Notes: generated by a model not told the origin, from the letters alone. Counted from the first letter of the stretch, positions 44,093-53,354 are shown. The stretch: DNA of 64,000 bases from CAYNWK01 sp964400875 (GCA_964400875.1 CAYNWK010000001.1:62001-126000), one strand, 5' to 3'. A program made the numbers and translations.

Positions 44093-45445
44093 TTATAAAG
44101 CTAAGCTGGGTTCAGCATACAGTTTTTCACGAATATCGATCACCTGTCGGCGCAGCTTGTCATCCGTTTCCAACAGGTCTGCGATCTTATCGCACCCGTA
44201 CATGACGGTAGTGTGATCGCGGCCGCCGAGCGCATCTCCTATCTGGGGCAGCGATGCGCTGGACTCCTCGCGGAGCAGATACATGACGATCTGGCGGGGC
44301 AGGGCAACTTTGCGCGAGCGATCGCGTCCCAGGATCTGATCGGCGTCAAGACCAAAGGCTCGTGCAACTGTCTCGACAACCGCATCCGGCTGGACCTCCG
44401 TCCGGCGGGGCAGCAGGTCGGAGAGCGCTGCATCGACCAGCTGCTGGGAGAGCGCCATGCCGCTCAAATCCGAGAAAGCGACCACCCTGGTCAGGGCGCC
44501 TTCCAACTCCCGGATGTTCGACTGCACTTTCCGGGCGATAACCTCCAGGATCTCATTGGAGATGCGGTAGCCGCCGCGTTCAGCCTTCGAGCGCAGGATT
44601 GCGAGCCGGGTTTCAAAATCCGGGTGCTGGATATCCGCCGTCAAGCCCCACTCGAAACGCGAGCGCAGGCGTTCCTCCAACGTCACCAGGGCTTTCGGCG
44701 GTCGATCCGAACTGATCACCAGCTGTTTATCCTGACCATGCAGGGTGTTGAAGGTATGAAAGAATTCTTCTTGAGTCGATTCTTTGCCAGCGATGAATTG
44801 AATGTCGTCGATCAGTAAGATATCGATCCGGCGGTATTTATCGCGGAACGCCTGGGTCGTGTGAGAGCGGATCGCGCTGATCAGGTCGTTGGTAAATTCT
44901 TCAGAAGATACATAGAGGACCTGCATGCCGCGCTCGATGATGGCGTTGCCGATGGCATGCAATAAATGAGTTTTCCCCAAACCAACGCCGCCGTATAAAA
45001 AGAGCGGGTTATAGGCTTTCGCCGGCTGTTCAGCCACGGCTAACGAAGCGGCGTGTGCCAAGCGGTTGCTGGGACCGACGACAAAATTTTCGAAAGAGTA
45101 TCGCGTGTTCAGCGTTAAGCTGGAAGAGGCCGGCGTTGAATTGTTTTCATGGTAATACTGCTCCGTTTCGACCGTTTCTTCCACATATTTGGGAGCAGGA
45201 TTCTGCCATACAACGAAGCGCACCTCTACGGAGCGATTCATGATCCCGGCCAATATCCGGTTAACCGTGCTGGAAAGACGGCTTTCCAACCAATCCCGGG
45301 CATAGGCATTTTGTACGCCGACGATGAAAGCGCCATCTTCGTAAGAGATGTATTCGGCGCCGCGTACCCAGGTTTCAAACGCTCCTTGCGACATTTCCAG
45401 TTGCAACTGACCTATGGCAGCCTGCCAGGCTTGTTCAGCTTTCAT
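44093..45445 (-). CDS. dnaA: Chromosomal replication initiator protein DnaA
   Basis: I take the ATG at 45445, which has a strong AGGAGG nearby; the frame stays open 15 codons upstream but without a better start. The 450-residue protein has the N-terminal DnaB-loading domain I (about 1-85), a short linker, the AAA+ domain with NPLFLYGGVGLGKTHLL Walker A (about 150) and LLIDDIQFIAGKESTQEEFF Walker B (about 210), and the C-terminal DNA-binding domain (GRDHTTVMYGCDKI signature, about 420). It binds DnaA boxes and opens the origin. dnaN is not next to it. Confidence 0.97.
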   Translation of the reverse strand: MKAEQAWQAAIGQLQLEMSQGAFETWVRGAEYISYEDGAFIVGVQNAYARDWLESRLSSTVNRILAGIMNRSVEVRFVVWQNPAPKYVEETVETEQYYHENNSTPASSSLTLNTRYSFENFVVGPSNRLAHAASLAVAEQPAKAYNPLFLYGGVGLGKTHLLHAIGNAIIERGMQVLYVSSEEFTNDLISAIRSHTTQAFRDKYRRIDILLIDDIQFIAGKESTQEEFFHTFNTLHGQDKQLVISSDRPPKALVTLEERLRSRFEWGLTADIQHPDFETRLAILRSKAERGGYRISNEILEVIARKVQSNIRELEGALTRVVAFSDLSGMALSQQLVDAALSDLLPRRTEVQPDAVVETVARAFGLDADQILGRDRSRKVALPRQIVMYLLREESSASLPQIGDALGGRDHTTVMYGCDKIADLLETDDKLRRQVIDIREKLYAEPSLAL

Positions 45446-46144
45446 GCTTTTGCACCTCCTCCGTATTAGTCTCTCGACTGCATTGTGCATCTGGCAGGCG
45501 TGTAAACAGAAACCCTGACCATCTTGCCTGGATGGAGGGTAAATCTAAAAGATAGATCTCCAGTTCTGCCTATGAAAACCTTGCCGCAGTAGGTGGACCA
45601 ACCCCCAAAATCGCCACCGATTTGACCCGAACGACAAGTGTGCCTGCAGGTTGTATTCTAGCAGATAGGTTATGCCAAGCGCAAGCTTTTTATCCTACGG
45701 AATCCTAAAAAAACCAAAAACTTTAAGATTAGCTTTCTTAAAGGATTGCCGCGCGGTAAGGAATATTTTTCGGAGCAATTCGTTAACATTTTACCCCCAA
45801 ATTTAGGCAACCGCGCGAGGAATACCCCCGTATCTGGGGATAAAACCGGGTTCCTGGCGAAAAACCCCAGGGCTGGGATAGTAATGTTAAACTGTCGTTA
45901 ACAAAGAATCCGATCGATTTTGGAAAGCTCCTTCCGAATTTGGAATCGGGTTGATCGTGGCTTGCATTCTGCACCCTTCGCCCTACGGAACTGGCACGAT
46001 GCTTGTAACCTTCGATAGCATCCAGGATTTTGATATCCCTCCTATATGATGTTAACAGTATTCTTGCGTTCTTCCGGTATGATAATAACGCAAACATTTT
46101 AGAAAATTATCGAAAAAGATTCCAAAAGAAAAGAGGAGATTTTT
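45446..46144. other. 0.7-kb dnaA-dnaK intergenic region
   Basis: No gene is seen. It holds an A/T-rich stretch near 45685-45735, weak CCCC-ATAT-GGGG elements (45794 and 45825), and repeated GTTAAC hexamers at 45782, 45897 and 46051, with a GTTAAAC at 45886. No exact TTATCCACA DnaA box and no CIRCE (HrcA) element is visible. It may be an origin region, but the evidence is thin. Confidence 0.5.
45825..45840. repeat. Degenerate CCCC-ATAT-GGGG element in the dnaA-dnaK region
   Basis: CCCCCGTATCTGGGGA keeps four C-G pairs and the central AT but not the full ATATAT core. Another partial copy (CCCCCAAATTTAGG) lies 31 bp upstream at 45794. Confidence 0.35.
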
Positions 46145-48046
46145 ATGGCGAAGATTATTGGTATTGACCTGGGCACCACCAACAGCGTCGTCGCTGTGAT
46201 CGAAGGTGGCGACCCAACCGTCATTCCAACTGCTGAAGGCTCACGCCTTCTACCCTCCGTGGTTGCCTTCAACAAGAATGGAGAAAGGCTGGTAGGGCAG
46301 ACGGCGAAGCGTCAGGCAGTGATTAACGCAGAAAATACGATCAATTCGATCAAACGTTTTATGGGTCGGCGCTACGACGAGGTGGAAACCGAGCGCAAGA
46401 TGGTTCCATTTGAAATCGTGGCCGGTCCGGCGGGCGATGCCCGGGTTAAGATCCCGGTCACCGACCGTGAGTACACGCCCCAGGAGATCTCGGCGATGAT
46501 CCTGGCAAAGCTCAAAACTGACGCCGAAGCCTACTTGGGCGAACAAGTCAACAAAGCCGTTATCACCGTACCGGCTTACTTCAATGACAGCCAGCGCCAG
46601 GCTACGAAAGACGCGGGCAAGATCGCCGGCCTCGAAGTCCTGCGGATTATCAACGAGCCAACCGCCGCCGCACTGGCTTACGGCCTGGACAAGAAAGAAA
46701 ACGAAACCATCCTGGTATTCGACCTGGGTGGCGGTACGTTCGACGTCTCGATCCTTGAAGTGGGCGAAGGCGTAATCGAGGTGAAAGCCACCAACGGCGA
46801 CACCCACCTGGGTGGCGATGATTGGGACGAGCGCATTGTCAACTGGATCGCTGACGAATTCCAAAAGGACCAGGGCATCGACCTGCGCAACGATCGCCAG
46901 GCGCTGCAGCGGCTGCGTGAAGCGGCCGAGAAGGCCAAGATCGAGCTCTCGAGTGTGATGGAAACTGAGATCAACCTGCCTTACATCACTGCCGATGCAT
47001 CCGGCCCCAAGCACTTGCAAATAAAGATCTCGCGTGCCAAGTTCGAACAATTGACCGAAGATCTGGTGGAGCGCCTGCGCAAGCCCTTTGACGCGGCCCT
47101 GCGAGACGCGCACCTTTCGGCCACCGAGATTGACGAGATCGTCCTGGTAGGCGGCGCAACCCGTATGCCGATGGTCCAGGACATGGTTCGCTCGCTGACC
47201 AATAAAGAACCGCACAAGGGCGTTAACCCGGACGAAGTCGTTGCAGTCGGCGCGGCTATTCAGGCCGGCGTCCTCGGCGGCGAAGTCAAAGACGTCCTGC
47301 TTCTGGATGTCACCCCGCTTTCCCTTGGTCTGGAGACCCTGGGCGGCGTGATGACAACCCTGATTGAACGCAACACCACCATCCCGGTGAAGAAATCAGA
47401 GGTTTTCTCTACTGCAGAGGACAACCAGACCGCTGTTGACGTGCATGTACTACAAGGTGAACGCCCGATGGCTAAAGACAATATGAGCCTGGGCCGCTTC
47501 CGCCTGGAGGGCATCCCGCCCGCGCCGCGCGGCATCCCGCAAGTCGAGGTTACTTTCGACATCGACGCGAACGGCATTCTGAACGTGTCTGCCGTGGATA
47601 AAGCGACCGGTAAGGAACAAAAAGTTAAGATCACGGCTACAACGAACCTGAACCAAGGCGACATCGAAAAGATGGTCCAGGACGCACGCGAACACGAAGC
47701 AGATGACCGCAAACGCCGCGAACTCATCGAAGCTCGCAACACCGGCGACAGCATCGCATACCAGACGGAGAAAACTCTGCGCGAATTAGGCGATAAGGTT
47801 CCGGCTGGAGAGCGACAGACCATCGAAAGCAAGATCGAAGCCCTGCGCGAAGCGCTCAAGAGCGAAAACGCCGCTGAGATCAAACAGCAGACGGAAGATC
47901 TGCAAAACGCCTTCCATGCCTTGAGCCAGCAGCTTTATGCACAGCAGCAAGGCCCTACAAGCGCTGCAGGTGGAAACGGCAGCGGTCCTGAAGGGCCCGG
48001 TGAAGATGAGGGTGAGGTCGTCGAGGGCGAGTTTCGCGAAGCCTAA
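46145..48046 (+). CDS. dnaK: Molecular chaperone DnaK (Hsp70)
   Basis: A 633-residue Hsp70. The ATPase domain starts IIGIDLGTTNSVVAVIEGG and has VFDLGGGTFDVSILEVG and the IVLVGGATRMPMVQ phosphate-binding loop. The substrate-binding domain has VTPLSLGLETLGGVMT, and the tail ends DEGEVVEGEFREA as in many DnaK proteins. AGAGGAG lies 6 nt before the ATG. It is a monocistronic gene with a terminator behind it; grpE, dnaJ and hrcA are not adjacent. Confidence 0.98.
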   Translation: MAKIIGIDLGTTNSVVAVIEGGDPTVIPTAEGSRLLPSVVAFNKNGERLVGQTAKRQAVINAENTINSIKRFMGRRYDEVETERKMVPFEIVAGPAGDARVKIPVTDREYTPQEISAMILAKLKTDAEAYLGEQVNKAVITVPAYFNDSQRQATKDAGKIAGLEVLRIINEPTAAALAYGLDKKENETILVFDLGGGTFDVSILEVGEGVIEVKATNGDTHLGGDDWDERIVNWIADEFQKDQGIDLRNDRQALQRLREAAEKAKIELSSVMETEINLPYITADASGPKHLQIKISRAKFEQLTEDLVERLRKPFDAALRDAHLSATEIDEIVLVGGATRMPMVQDMVRSLTNKEPHKGVNPDEVVAVGAAIQAGVLGGEVKDVLLLDVTPLSLGLETLGGVMTTLIERNTTIPVKKSEVFSTAEDNQTAVDVHVLQGERPMAKDNMSLGRFRLEGIPPAPRGIPQVEVTFDIDANGILNVSAVDKATGKEQKVKITATTNLNQGDIEKMVQDAREHEADDRKRRELIEARNTGDSIAYQTEKTLRELGDKVPAGERQTIESKIEALREALKSENAAEIKQQTEDLQNAFHALSQQLYAQQQGPTSAAGGNGSGPEGPGEDEGEVVEGEFREA

Positions 48047-48067
48047 ATCGGCATCGACCAAGATAAG

Positions 48068-48106
48068 AAAACTCCGCCAGCATCACCCGCATGCTGGCGG
48101 AGTTTT
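48068..48106 (+). terminator. Strong intrinsic terminator after dnaK
   Basis: A 16-bp perfect stem (AAAACTCCGCCAGCAT / ATGCTGGCGGAGTTTT) with a 7-nt loop, followed by an A/T-rich stretch. Confidence 0.93.
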
Positions 48107-48170
48107 ATATACTTACTGCTATAATCAGGCACGTAGCTTGCAACCACAGGTTTAGCAGCGTGGCATCGGT

Positions 48171-48176
48171 TATAAT
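48171..48176 (+). promoter_or_regulatory. -10 box close to the start of the 48190 gene
   Basis: TATAAT ends 13 nt before the ATG; the leader would be about 7 nt and no ribosome-binding site is seen. The transcript is probably leaderless or nearly so and may run into selA. Confidence 0.45.
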
Positions 48177-48189
48177 TCTGCGATAATTT

Positions 48190-48582
48190 ATGGACAGGCA
48201 AAATTCTCCTTCAGTGAGCTCGTTTTTACCGGCAGCTTTTATTTTAGGTCTGGCAGGTTGGGGCGGTCTGATCTTCATAATGAACTTCACCCTACCGACG
48301 GTTGGACCGCGCTGGCTGTTTTTCTTTTTGGGTGTTTTAGCCGTGACCGGAACAGCGCTTCCCGCGATCGCATATCTCAACCGCCGTTTTCCGACCGAAC
48401 CGCCGGCTAATCCCAGCGTGATTCTGCGACAGTCGATCTGGATCGGCATTTATATTCCCACCTTAGCCTGGTTGCAAATAGGGCGAGTGCTCACTCCTGC
48501 CCTGGCCCTGCTGCTGGCACTGGGGTTAATCGTCATCGAATGGCTACTGCGGTTGCGCGAACGCAGCCAGTGGAATCCATAA
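48190..48582 (+). CDS. Four-helix membrane protein of unknown function
   Basis: A 130-residue protein with four hydrophobic segments at about 13-32, 42-64, 77-97 and 102-121 (AAFILGLAGWGGLIFIMNF, WLFFFLGVLAVTGTALPAIAY, IWIGIYIPTLAWLQIG, ALALLLALGLIVIEWLL). Loops are short and the tail is basic. I do not recognise a named family. It precedes selA by 60 bp without a terminator, so it may be co-transcribed with it. Confidence 0.72.
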   Translation: MDRQNSPSVSSFLPAAFILGLAGWGGLIFIMNFTLPTVGPRWLFFFLGVLAVTGTALPAIAYLNRRFPTEPPANPSVILRQSIWIGIYIPTLAWLQIGRVLTPALALLLALGLIVIEWLLRLRERSQWNP

Positions 48583-48642
48583 ACTGTAGCTCACTGAAAG
48601 TAAGCTTTACGGCAAGCAAATAAGGCCTGGCGAAAGGACTTA

Positions 48643-50031
48643 ATGGTCGATTTGCGTGACCTGCCCTCCGTAGACAGGATACTTCAATTACCTGAGCTAG
48701 CAGAGTGGGCTGCCCAATACGGGCGCCCGCTTTGCTTGCAGGCTATCCGCGAAACGCTAGATGACGTACGCGCCGGGTTCATACAATCGGGCGCCATTCC
48801 CGATCAAGATGCTCTGTTGCAGGAGATCCAACACCGTTTAGATAACTGGACCGAACCCTCGCTGCTGCCGGTGATCAACGCCAGCGGGGTGATCTTGCAC
48901 ACCAACCTGGGGCGCGCTCCGCTCAGCCAGGCGGCAATCCGGGCTATGCAGGAGATCGCCACGGGGTATTCGAATCTCGAATACGACCTGAACATTGGAA
49001 AACGCGGCTCCCGTACCCAACACGCCGAAGAGCTGGTAACCAGGCTGACCGGAGCCGAAGCCGCCCTGGTTGTCAACAACAACGCGGCGGCAGTCTTGCT
49101 GACGCTCACTGCCCTGGCTGCTCACGGTGAAGCGGACGGAGTAGTCATCGCAAGAACCCAGCTGGTCGAGATCGGCGGAGGATTCCGGGTGCCGGATGTG
49201 ATGGAACAATCCGGAGCCGCCCTGATCGAGGTAGGCACCACCAATCGAGTTCACTTACAAGACTACAGAAACGCCCTGGAAGAACATCCCGTAGCCCTAT
49301 TCTTACGGGCCCACCGCTCGAACTTCCAGATCGTTGGCTTCACCAGCGAGCCCCTCCTGGCCGATATCGTATCCGTCGCCCACCAGGCCGGCATCCCGGT
49401 GATCGATGACCTCGGTTCCGGCTGTTTGCTGGACACCAGCGCTTACGGATTGAATAGAGAACCCACCGTGGCTGATTCTTTGGCAGACGGCGCCGACCTG
49501 GTCTGCTTTTCCGGTGATAAGCTATTAGGCGGCCCTCAGGCGGGCATCATCGTCGGGCGCGCTGCACTGGTCAATCGGCTCAAAAGCCATCCCCTGGCTC
49601 GGGCCGTACGCGCCGACAAGTTGTGCCTCGCCGCGCTTTCAGCAACGCTCCTGCATTACCTGCGGGACGAGGCGGAACGCGAGATCCCGATCTGGCGAAT
49701 GATCGCCGCTCCCGTAAAAGAATTACGCTCTGTTGCGGACAATTGGGCCGCATATTTGAAAAGCCGGTCACACAAAGCAAAAATCTGGGTCATCGATGGG
49801 CAAAGCACCATCGGAGGAGGCAGCTTACCGGGTGATACGCTCCCAACTCAATTGCTGGTGGTTGAAGCCGCCAGCCCAGACCGGTTGATGGAGTGCTTGA
49901 GAAAGCAGGCCACACCGGTGATCGGTCGCATCCAGGACGACCTTGCGGTGTTTGATCCTAGGACAGTACTCCCTGAACAAGAGGATGATCTCTTAGCTAA
50001 CCTACTTCGTTGCCTCAAGGAACAAGGATGA
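48643..50031 (+). CDS. selA: L-seryl-tRNA(Sec) selenium transferase
   Basis: A 462-residue PLP enzyme. The start follows GAAAGGA. An N-terminal helical domain (about 1-80) binds tRNA(Sec); the core has NASGVILHTNLGRAPLS (about 82), LEYDLNIGKRGSRTQHAEELV and the PLP-lysine site CFSGDKLLGGPQAG (about 290). SelA converts Ser-tRNA(Sec) to Sec-tRNA(Sec), so the genome probably makes selenoproteins. selB, selC and selD are not in the window. It overlaps the next start by ATGA. Confidence 0.96.
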   Translation: MVDLRDLPSVDRILQLPELAEWAAQYGRPLCLQAIRETLDDVRAGFIQSGAIPDQDALLQEIQHRLDNWTEPSLLPVINASGVILHTNLGRAPLSQAAIRAMQEIATGYSNLEYDLNIGKRGSRTQHAEELVTRLTGAEAALVVNNNAAAVLLTLTALAAHGEADGVVIARTQLVEIGGGFRVPDVMEQSGAALIEVGTTNRVHLQDYRNALEEHPVALFLRAHRSNFQIVGFTSEPLLADIVSVAHQAGIPVIDDLGSGCLLDTSAYGLNREPTVADSLADGADLVCFSGDKLLGGPQAGIIVGRAALVNRLKSHPLARAVRADKLCLAALSATLLHYLRDEAEREIPIWRMIAAPVKELRSVADNWAAYLKSRSHKAKIWVIDGQSTIGGGSLPGDTLPTQLLVVEAASPDRLMECLRKQATPVIGRIQDDLAVFDPRTVLPEQEDDLLANLLRCLKEQG

Positions 50032-50867
50032 CCCCACACTCGCAAGTGCTCAGAATCTTGAAAGATACCAGCCGGACGTTTTATCTCCCCGTAGTCCGCC
50101 TGCCTGGCGAACTCCAGGAGACCGTTGCTTCAGCTTACTTATGTATGCGCGCCATCGATGAGGTGGAAGACCATCCTGATTTGGACCGCGACCGCAAAGT
50201 TTTGCTCCTGCACGAAATCAGCCACGTCATGCAGACGGCTACAACGATCTCCGACGGCTCGTTTAACGAGCTGAACAATGTATTCCGCAACTACAACGGC
50301 GATTTGCCTGAAGTGACCGTGCGGCTTCGAGAATGGGCCTGCCACGCTCCGGACAGCATTGCGCCGCGCATCTGGGACACAACCGCTGCAATGGCCGACC
50401 GCATGGCCCACTGGGTCGCCCGCAACTGGGAGATCCGCACCCGCGCAGACTTAGACGGCTATACCTTCAGCGTTGCTGGCACGGTTGGGCTGTTAATCTG
50501 CGATATCTGGGCCTGGTTCGATGGCACGCAAATCGACCGCACCTGCGCGCTGCGTTTTGGGCGAGGCCTGCAAGCCGTCAATATCATCCGGAATCGCAAC
50601 GACGACCTCAAGCGAAACGTGGATTTTTATCCACAAGGTTGGACCCGGGAACAAATGTTTGCTTACGCATACGAACAGCTCGCCCTTGCTAAGCTCGGCG
50701 CACGCTCGATGCCCCATATGGCGTTTAAATACCTGGTCGAGATCCCCTTGCTGCTGGCGGAAGCTACCTTGAAAGTGTTAGAGCGGGGCGAAGAAAAGCT
50801 CAGCCGCAGCGCTGTCATCCAGATCGTCAGACAGGTCGGGCTCGAAGAAAATGCGACCACAGCATGA
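50028..50867 (+). CDS. Squalene/phytoene synthase-family protein with a degenerate second Asp motif
   Basis: The ATG at 50028 overlaps the selA stop; the product is 279 residues. The prenyl-diphosphate-coupling fold is clear: YLPVVRLPGELQETVASAYLCMRAIDEVEDHPD with the first Asp-rich motif DEVED (about 45). The second motif, normally DxxED, reads NRNDD (AVNIIRNRNDDLKRNVDFYPQGW, about 190), so the first Asp is Asn. Proteins lacking one Asp motif, such as B. subtilis YisP, act as prenyl-diphosphate phosphatases rather than synthases, so the reaction is uncertain. It overlaps the next gene (a geranylgeranyl-reductase-like flavoprotein) by 17 bp, implying a joint isoprenoid role. Confidence 0.8.
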   Translation: MTPHSQVLRILKDTSRTFYLPVVRLPGELQETVASAYLCMRAIDEVEDHPDLDRDRKVLLLHEISHVMQTATTISDGSFNELNNVFRNYNGDLPEVTVRLREWACHAPDSIAPRIWDTTAAMADRMAHWVARNWEIRTRADLDGYTFSVAGTVGLLICDIWAWFDGTQIDRTCALRFGRGLQAVNIIRNRNDDLKRNVDFYPQGWTREQMFAYAYEQLALAKLGARSMPHMAFKYLVEIPLLLAEATLKVLERGEEKLSRSAVIQIVRQVGLEENATTA

Positions 50868-52068
50868 CGTGATCATCATCGGCGCCGGCCCAGCCGGTTC
50901 CGCTGCAGCGGGATTTCTGGCAGAGGCAGGGCTGGACTCCTGCTTGCTGGACAAAGCTGAATTTCCCCGAGATAAAACCTGCGGAGATGGTTTAACGCCC
51001 CGGGCGCTAGGCTTGCTGCAAGACCTGGGCGTATTGGATCTCGCCAGCCATGCCGGCAAGCGCATCGCCGGTATCGAGGTCCATGCCCCCGGAGGCTTGT
51101 CGATCTCCGCTCCGATACCCTCCAGAGATAGCCTTCCGGATTATCTTCTCGTCCTGCCCCGTTACCAGCTGGATAACCTGCTGAAGGAACGCGCCGTCGC
51201 CAGCGGCGCCGATTTCCAGGGTTCAATCCATGTTAAAGACATCCGACCACACCCGGATCACGTCGAAGTCTGTGGTGAACGGCACGGTCACCCGGTTTCC
51301 CTCACCGCTCAGCTGGCGCTGATCGCCACCGGGGCGAATTCTCGCTTGCTGCTAAACTTGGGATTCCTGGATCGCATGCCAGGCACCATCTTGGCTGCCC
51401 GGGCCTACTTCGAGGGCGTACGCGGCCTGGGTGATTCCCTCCAGGCGCATTTCGAAGGCGTCCCTTCCCCCGGATACGGCTGGGTCTTCCCAATATCGGC
51501 CACTGCCGCGAACATCGGAGTTGGCTTTTGGCCGCACAGCCTCATGGCGCGCTGGCAGCCAAGCTCATCCCGAAGTGCCTTCGACCAGTTCGTACAAAGT
51601 AGGAAAATCGCCTGGATGCTGCAAGAGGCCAAGCGAACCAGCCCGGTGCAAGGTTTCCCGATCCGTTTCGATTTCCCAACCGCCCGGACCTTCAGCGAAC
51701 GGATTTTACTGCTCGGAGAAAGTGCCGGGCTGGTCAACCCGCTAACAGGTGAGGGCATCGATCTTGCGCTGGAGAGCGCAGCTATCGCAAGCAAAAACGT
51801 GCTGGCTATGTTCTCGCAGCGCGACTTCTCGTTCGAGCGGTTGAAGGATTACGACCGGGAACTGCGCAGTCGCTTTCAAAAGCTGTTTGTCTTTCTCAAC
51901 CGCATGCGCGCCTTGTATGTCAACCCGCTGATCCTCAACCGGGCGATAAAATCGGCGGCGCATTTGCCGGAGTTAAAGGCTTTGATGGTCGATATCCTGC
52001 TGGGAAACCAGGACGCCTCCCAGGGGCTCACCTGGCGAACCGTACGGCAGGCTATACTCGGCGTTTAG
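50851..52068 (+). CDS. Geranylgeranyl-reductase-like FAD-dependent oxidoreductase
   Basis: A 405-residue flavoprotein. The N-terminal FAD-binding loop is VIIIGAGPAGSAAAGFLAEAG, followed by the family mark EFPRDKTCGDGLTPRAL (about 31-47) and the second FAD contact LLLGESAGLVNPLTGEGIDLALESA (about 285; quoted as a landmark). Such enzymes saturate the geranylgeranyl chains of quinones, lipids or pigments. The 17-bp overlap with the synthase-like gene suggests both act on the same isoprenoid. Confidence 0.88.
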   Translation: MRPQHDVIIIGAGPAGSAAAGFLAEAGLDSCLLDKAEFPRDKTCGDGLTPRALGLLQDLGVLDLASHAGKRIAGIEVHAPGGLSISAPIPSRDSLPDYLLVLPRYQLDNLLKERAVASGADFQGSIHVKDIRPHPDHVEVCGERHGHPVSLTAQLALIATGANSRLLLNLGFLDRMPGTILAARAYFEGVRGLGDSLQAHFEGVPSPGYGWVFPISATAANIGVGFWPHSLMARWQPSSSRSAFDQFVQSRKIAWMLQEAKRTSPVQGFPIRFDFPTARTFSERILLLGESAGLVNPLTGEGIDLALESAAIASKNVLAMFSQRDFSFERLKDYDRELRSRFQKLFVFLNRMRALYVNPLILNRAIKSAAHLPELKALMVDILLGNQDASQGLTWRTVRQAILGV

Positions 52069-52085
52069 CCCATTTGGAGCGTTAA

Positions 52086-53327
52086 ATGAAATCCGATCTC
52101 GATCGACTGATGGCGCAGAAAGAACTGGACGCTCTCCTGGTACTCGGGCCGGGCCAGCACAACCCGGCGATGTATTATTTCACCAGCGGCGCCCACATCA
52201 CGGATGGCCTGCTGGTCAAACCGCGCAACGCGGATCCGGTCTTGTTTTATAACCCGATGGAACGGGACGAAGCAGCCAGTACAGGGCTAGAAACGAAGAA
52301 TTTAGCAGATTACTCTCTCAAGGATCTGCTCCGGGAAACAGACGGCGATTTCTTGGAAGCGCAAATCTTGCGCCACTGTAACCTGTTGGAAGATCTGGGG
52401 CTGGCCAGCAGCCGCATCGCCATATACGGCTCAGGCGACGCCGGATCGACCTACGCCTTATTCTCGGGATTGCAGCGTCGCCTGCCGGAATTAACCATCG
52501 TGGGCGAATTCAACGAGACCGTCCTTCTGCAAGCAATGGCGACGAAGGACGAGGGCGAGATCGAGCGCATCCGCAAGATGGGGCAGATCACCACCAGCGT
52601 AGTTGGCGATGTCGCCGACTACCTCAGCAGCCACCGGGCCAAAGACGAGATCCTGGTCAGGAAGGACGGCTCACCGCTGACTATCGGCGAGGTGAAGAAC
52701 CGGATCAACTTATGGTTGGTGGAACGCGGCGCGGAGAACCCGGATGGAACCATTTTCGCTATCGGCCGTGACGCCGGCGTCCCGCACAGCAGCGGCGCTC
52801 CGGACGATCTATTGCGCCTTGGGCAAACCATCGTCTTCGATATCTTCCCTTGCGAGACAGGTGGGGGATATTACTACGATTTCACCCGCACCTGGTGTTT
52901 GGGCTACGCGCCAGATGATGTCCAATCTTTATACGAAGACGTATATGCGGTATACAGCCGGATCATGGATGAGCTCGAGTTCAATGCGCCGTGCCAAAAG
53001 TTCCAGGCGCGCACCTGTGAGCTCTTCCAGGAAAGGGGTCATCCAACCATCCAGGATAATCCGAAAACACAGGAAGGTTACGTGCACAGCCTCGGGCATG
53101 GTCTCGGCCTGCACGTTCACGAGCGACCGGTGTTCGGACAGAACGCCACCGAGAACGACCGTCTTTCGGCTGGCGTGGTAGTGACAATTGAGCCAGGCCT
53201 TTATTATCCGGAGCGCGGCATGGGGGTGCGCCTGGAGGACACTGTCTGGGTGCGCCCCGATGGCGCCATGGAAATCCTGGCAGAATTTCCGATGGACTTG
53301 GTGCTTCCGGTGCGTAACGGCAATTAA
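52086..53327 (+). CDS. M24-family metallopeptidase (Xaa-Pro aminopeptidase-like)
   Basis: A 413-residue protein with GGAGCG before the ATG. The N-terminal domain (about 1-160) is of the creatinase type (LDALLVLGPGQHNPAMYYFT). The pita-bread catalytic domain keeps the five metal ligands: VFDIFP (Asp), YDFTRTWC (Asp), SLGHGLGLHVHERP (His), VVTIEPGLYYP (Glu) and VRLEDTVWV (Glu). It removes residues preceding proline from peptides or hydrolyses similar amides. It follows the flavoprotein gene by 17 bp and may be co-transcribed. Confidence 0.92.
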   Translation: MKSDLDRLMAQKELDALLVLGPGQHNPAMYYFTSGAHITDGLLVKPRNADPVLFYNPMERDEAASTGLETKNLADYSLKDLLRETDGDFLEAQILRHCNLLEDLGLASSRIAIYGSGDAGSTYALFSGLQRRLPELTIVGEFNETVLLQAMATKDEGEIERIRKMGQITTSVVGDVADYLSSHRAKDEILVRKDGSPLTIGEVKNRINLWLVERGAENPDGTIFAIGRDAGVPHSSGAPDDLLRLGQTIVFDIFPCETGGGYYYDFTRTWCLGYAPDDVQSLYEDVYAVYSRIMDELEFNAPCQKFQARTCELFQERGHPTIQDNPKTQEGYVHSLGHGLGLHVHERPVFGQNATENDRLSAGVVVTIEPGLYYPERGMGVRLEDTVWVRPDGAMEILAEFPMDLVLPVRNGN

Positions 53328-53354
53328 TCAGCGATACAATAGGGAAAGAAGTTA

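Noticed and set aside
45446..46144. Typical chromosomal origin with DnaA boxes, and a CIRCE element for dnaK
   Set aside because: I found no exact TTATNCACA box and no TTAGCACTC-N9-GAGTGCTAA. The nearest match (TGTGCATCT near 45484) is poor.
46250..47215. A 321-codon open frame antisense to dnaK
   Set aside because: High-GC coding DNA such as dnaK often leaves long antisense frames; the protein has no recognisable domain and no signals.
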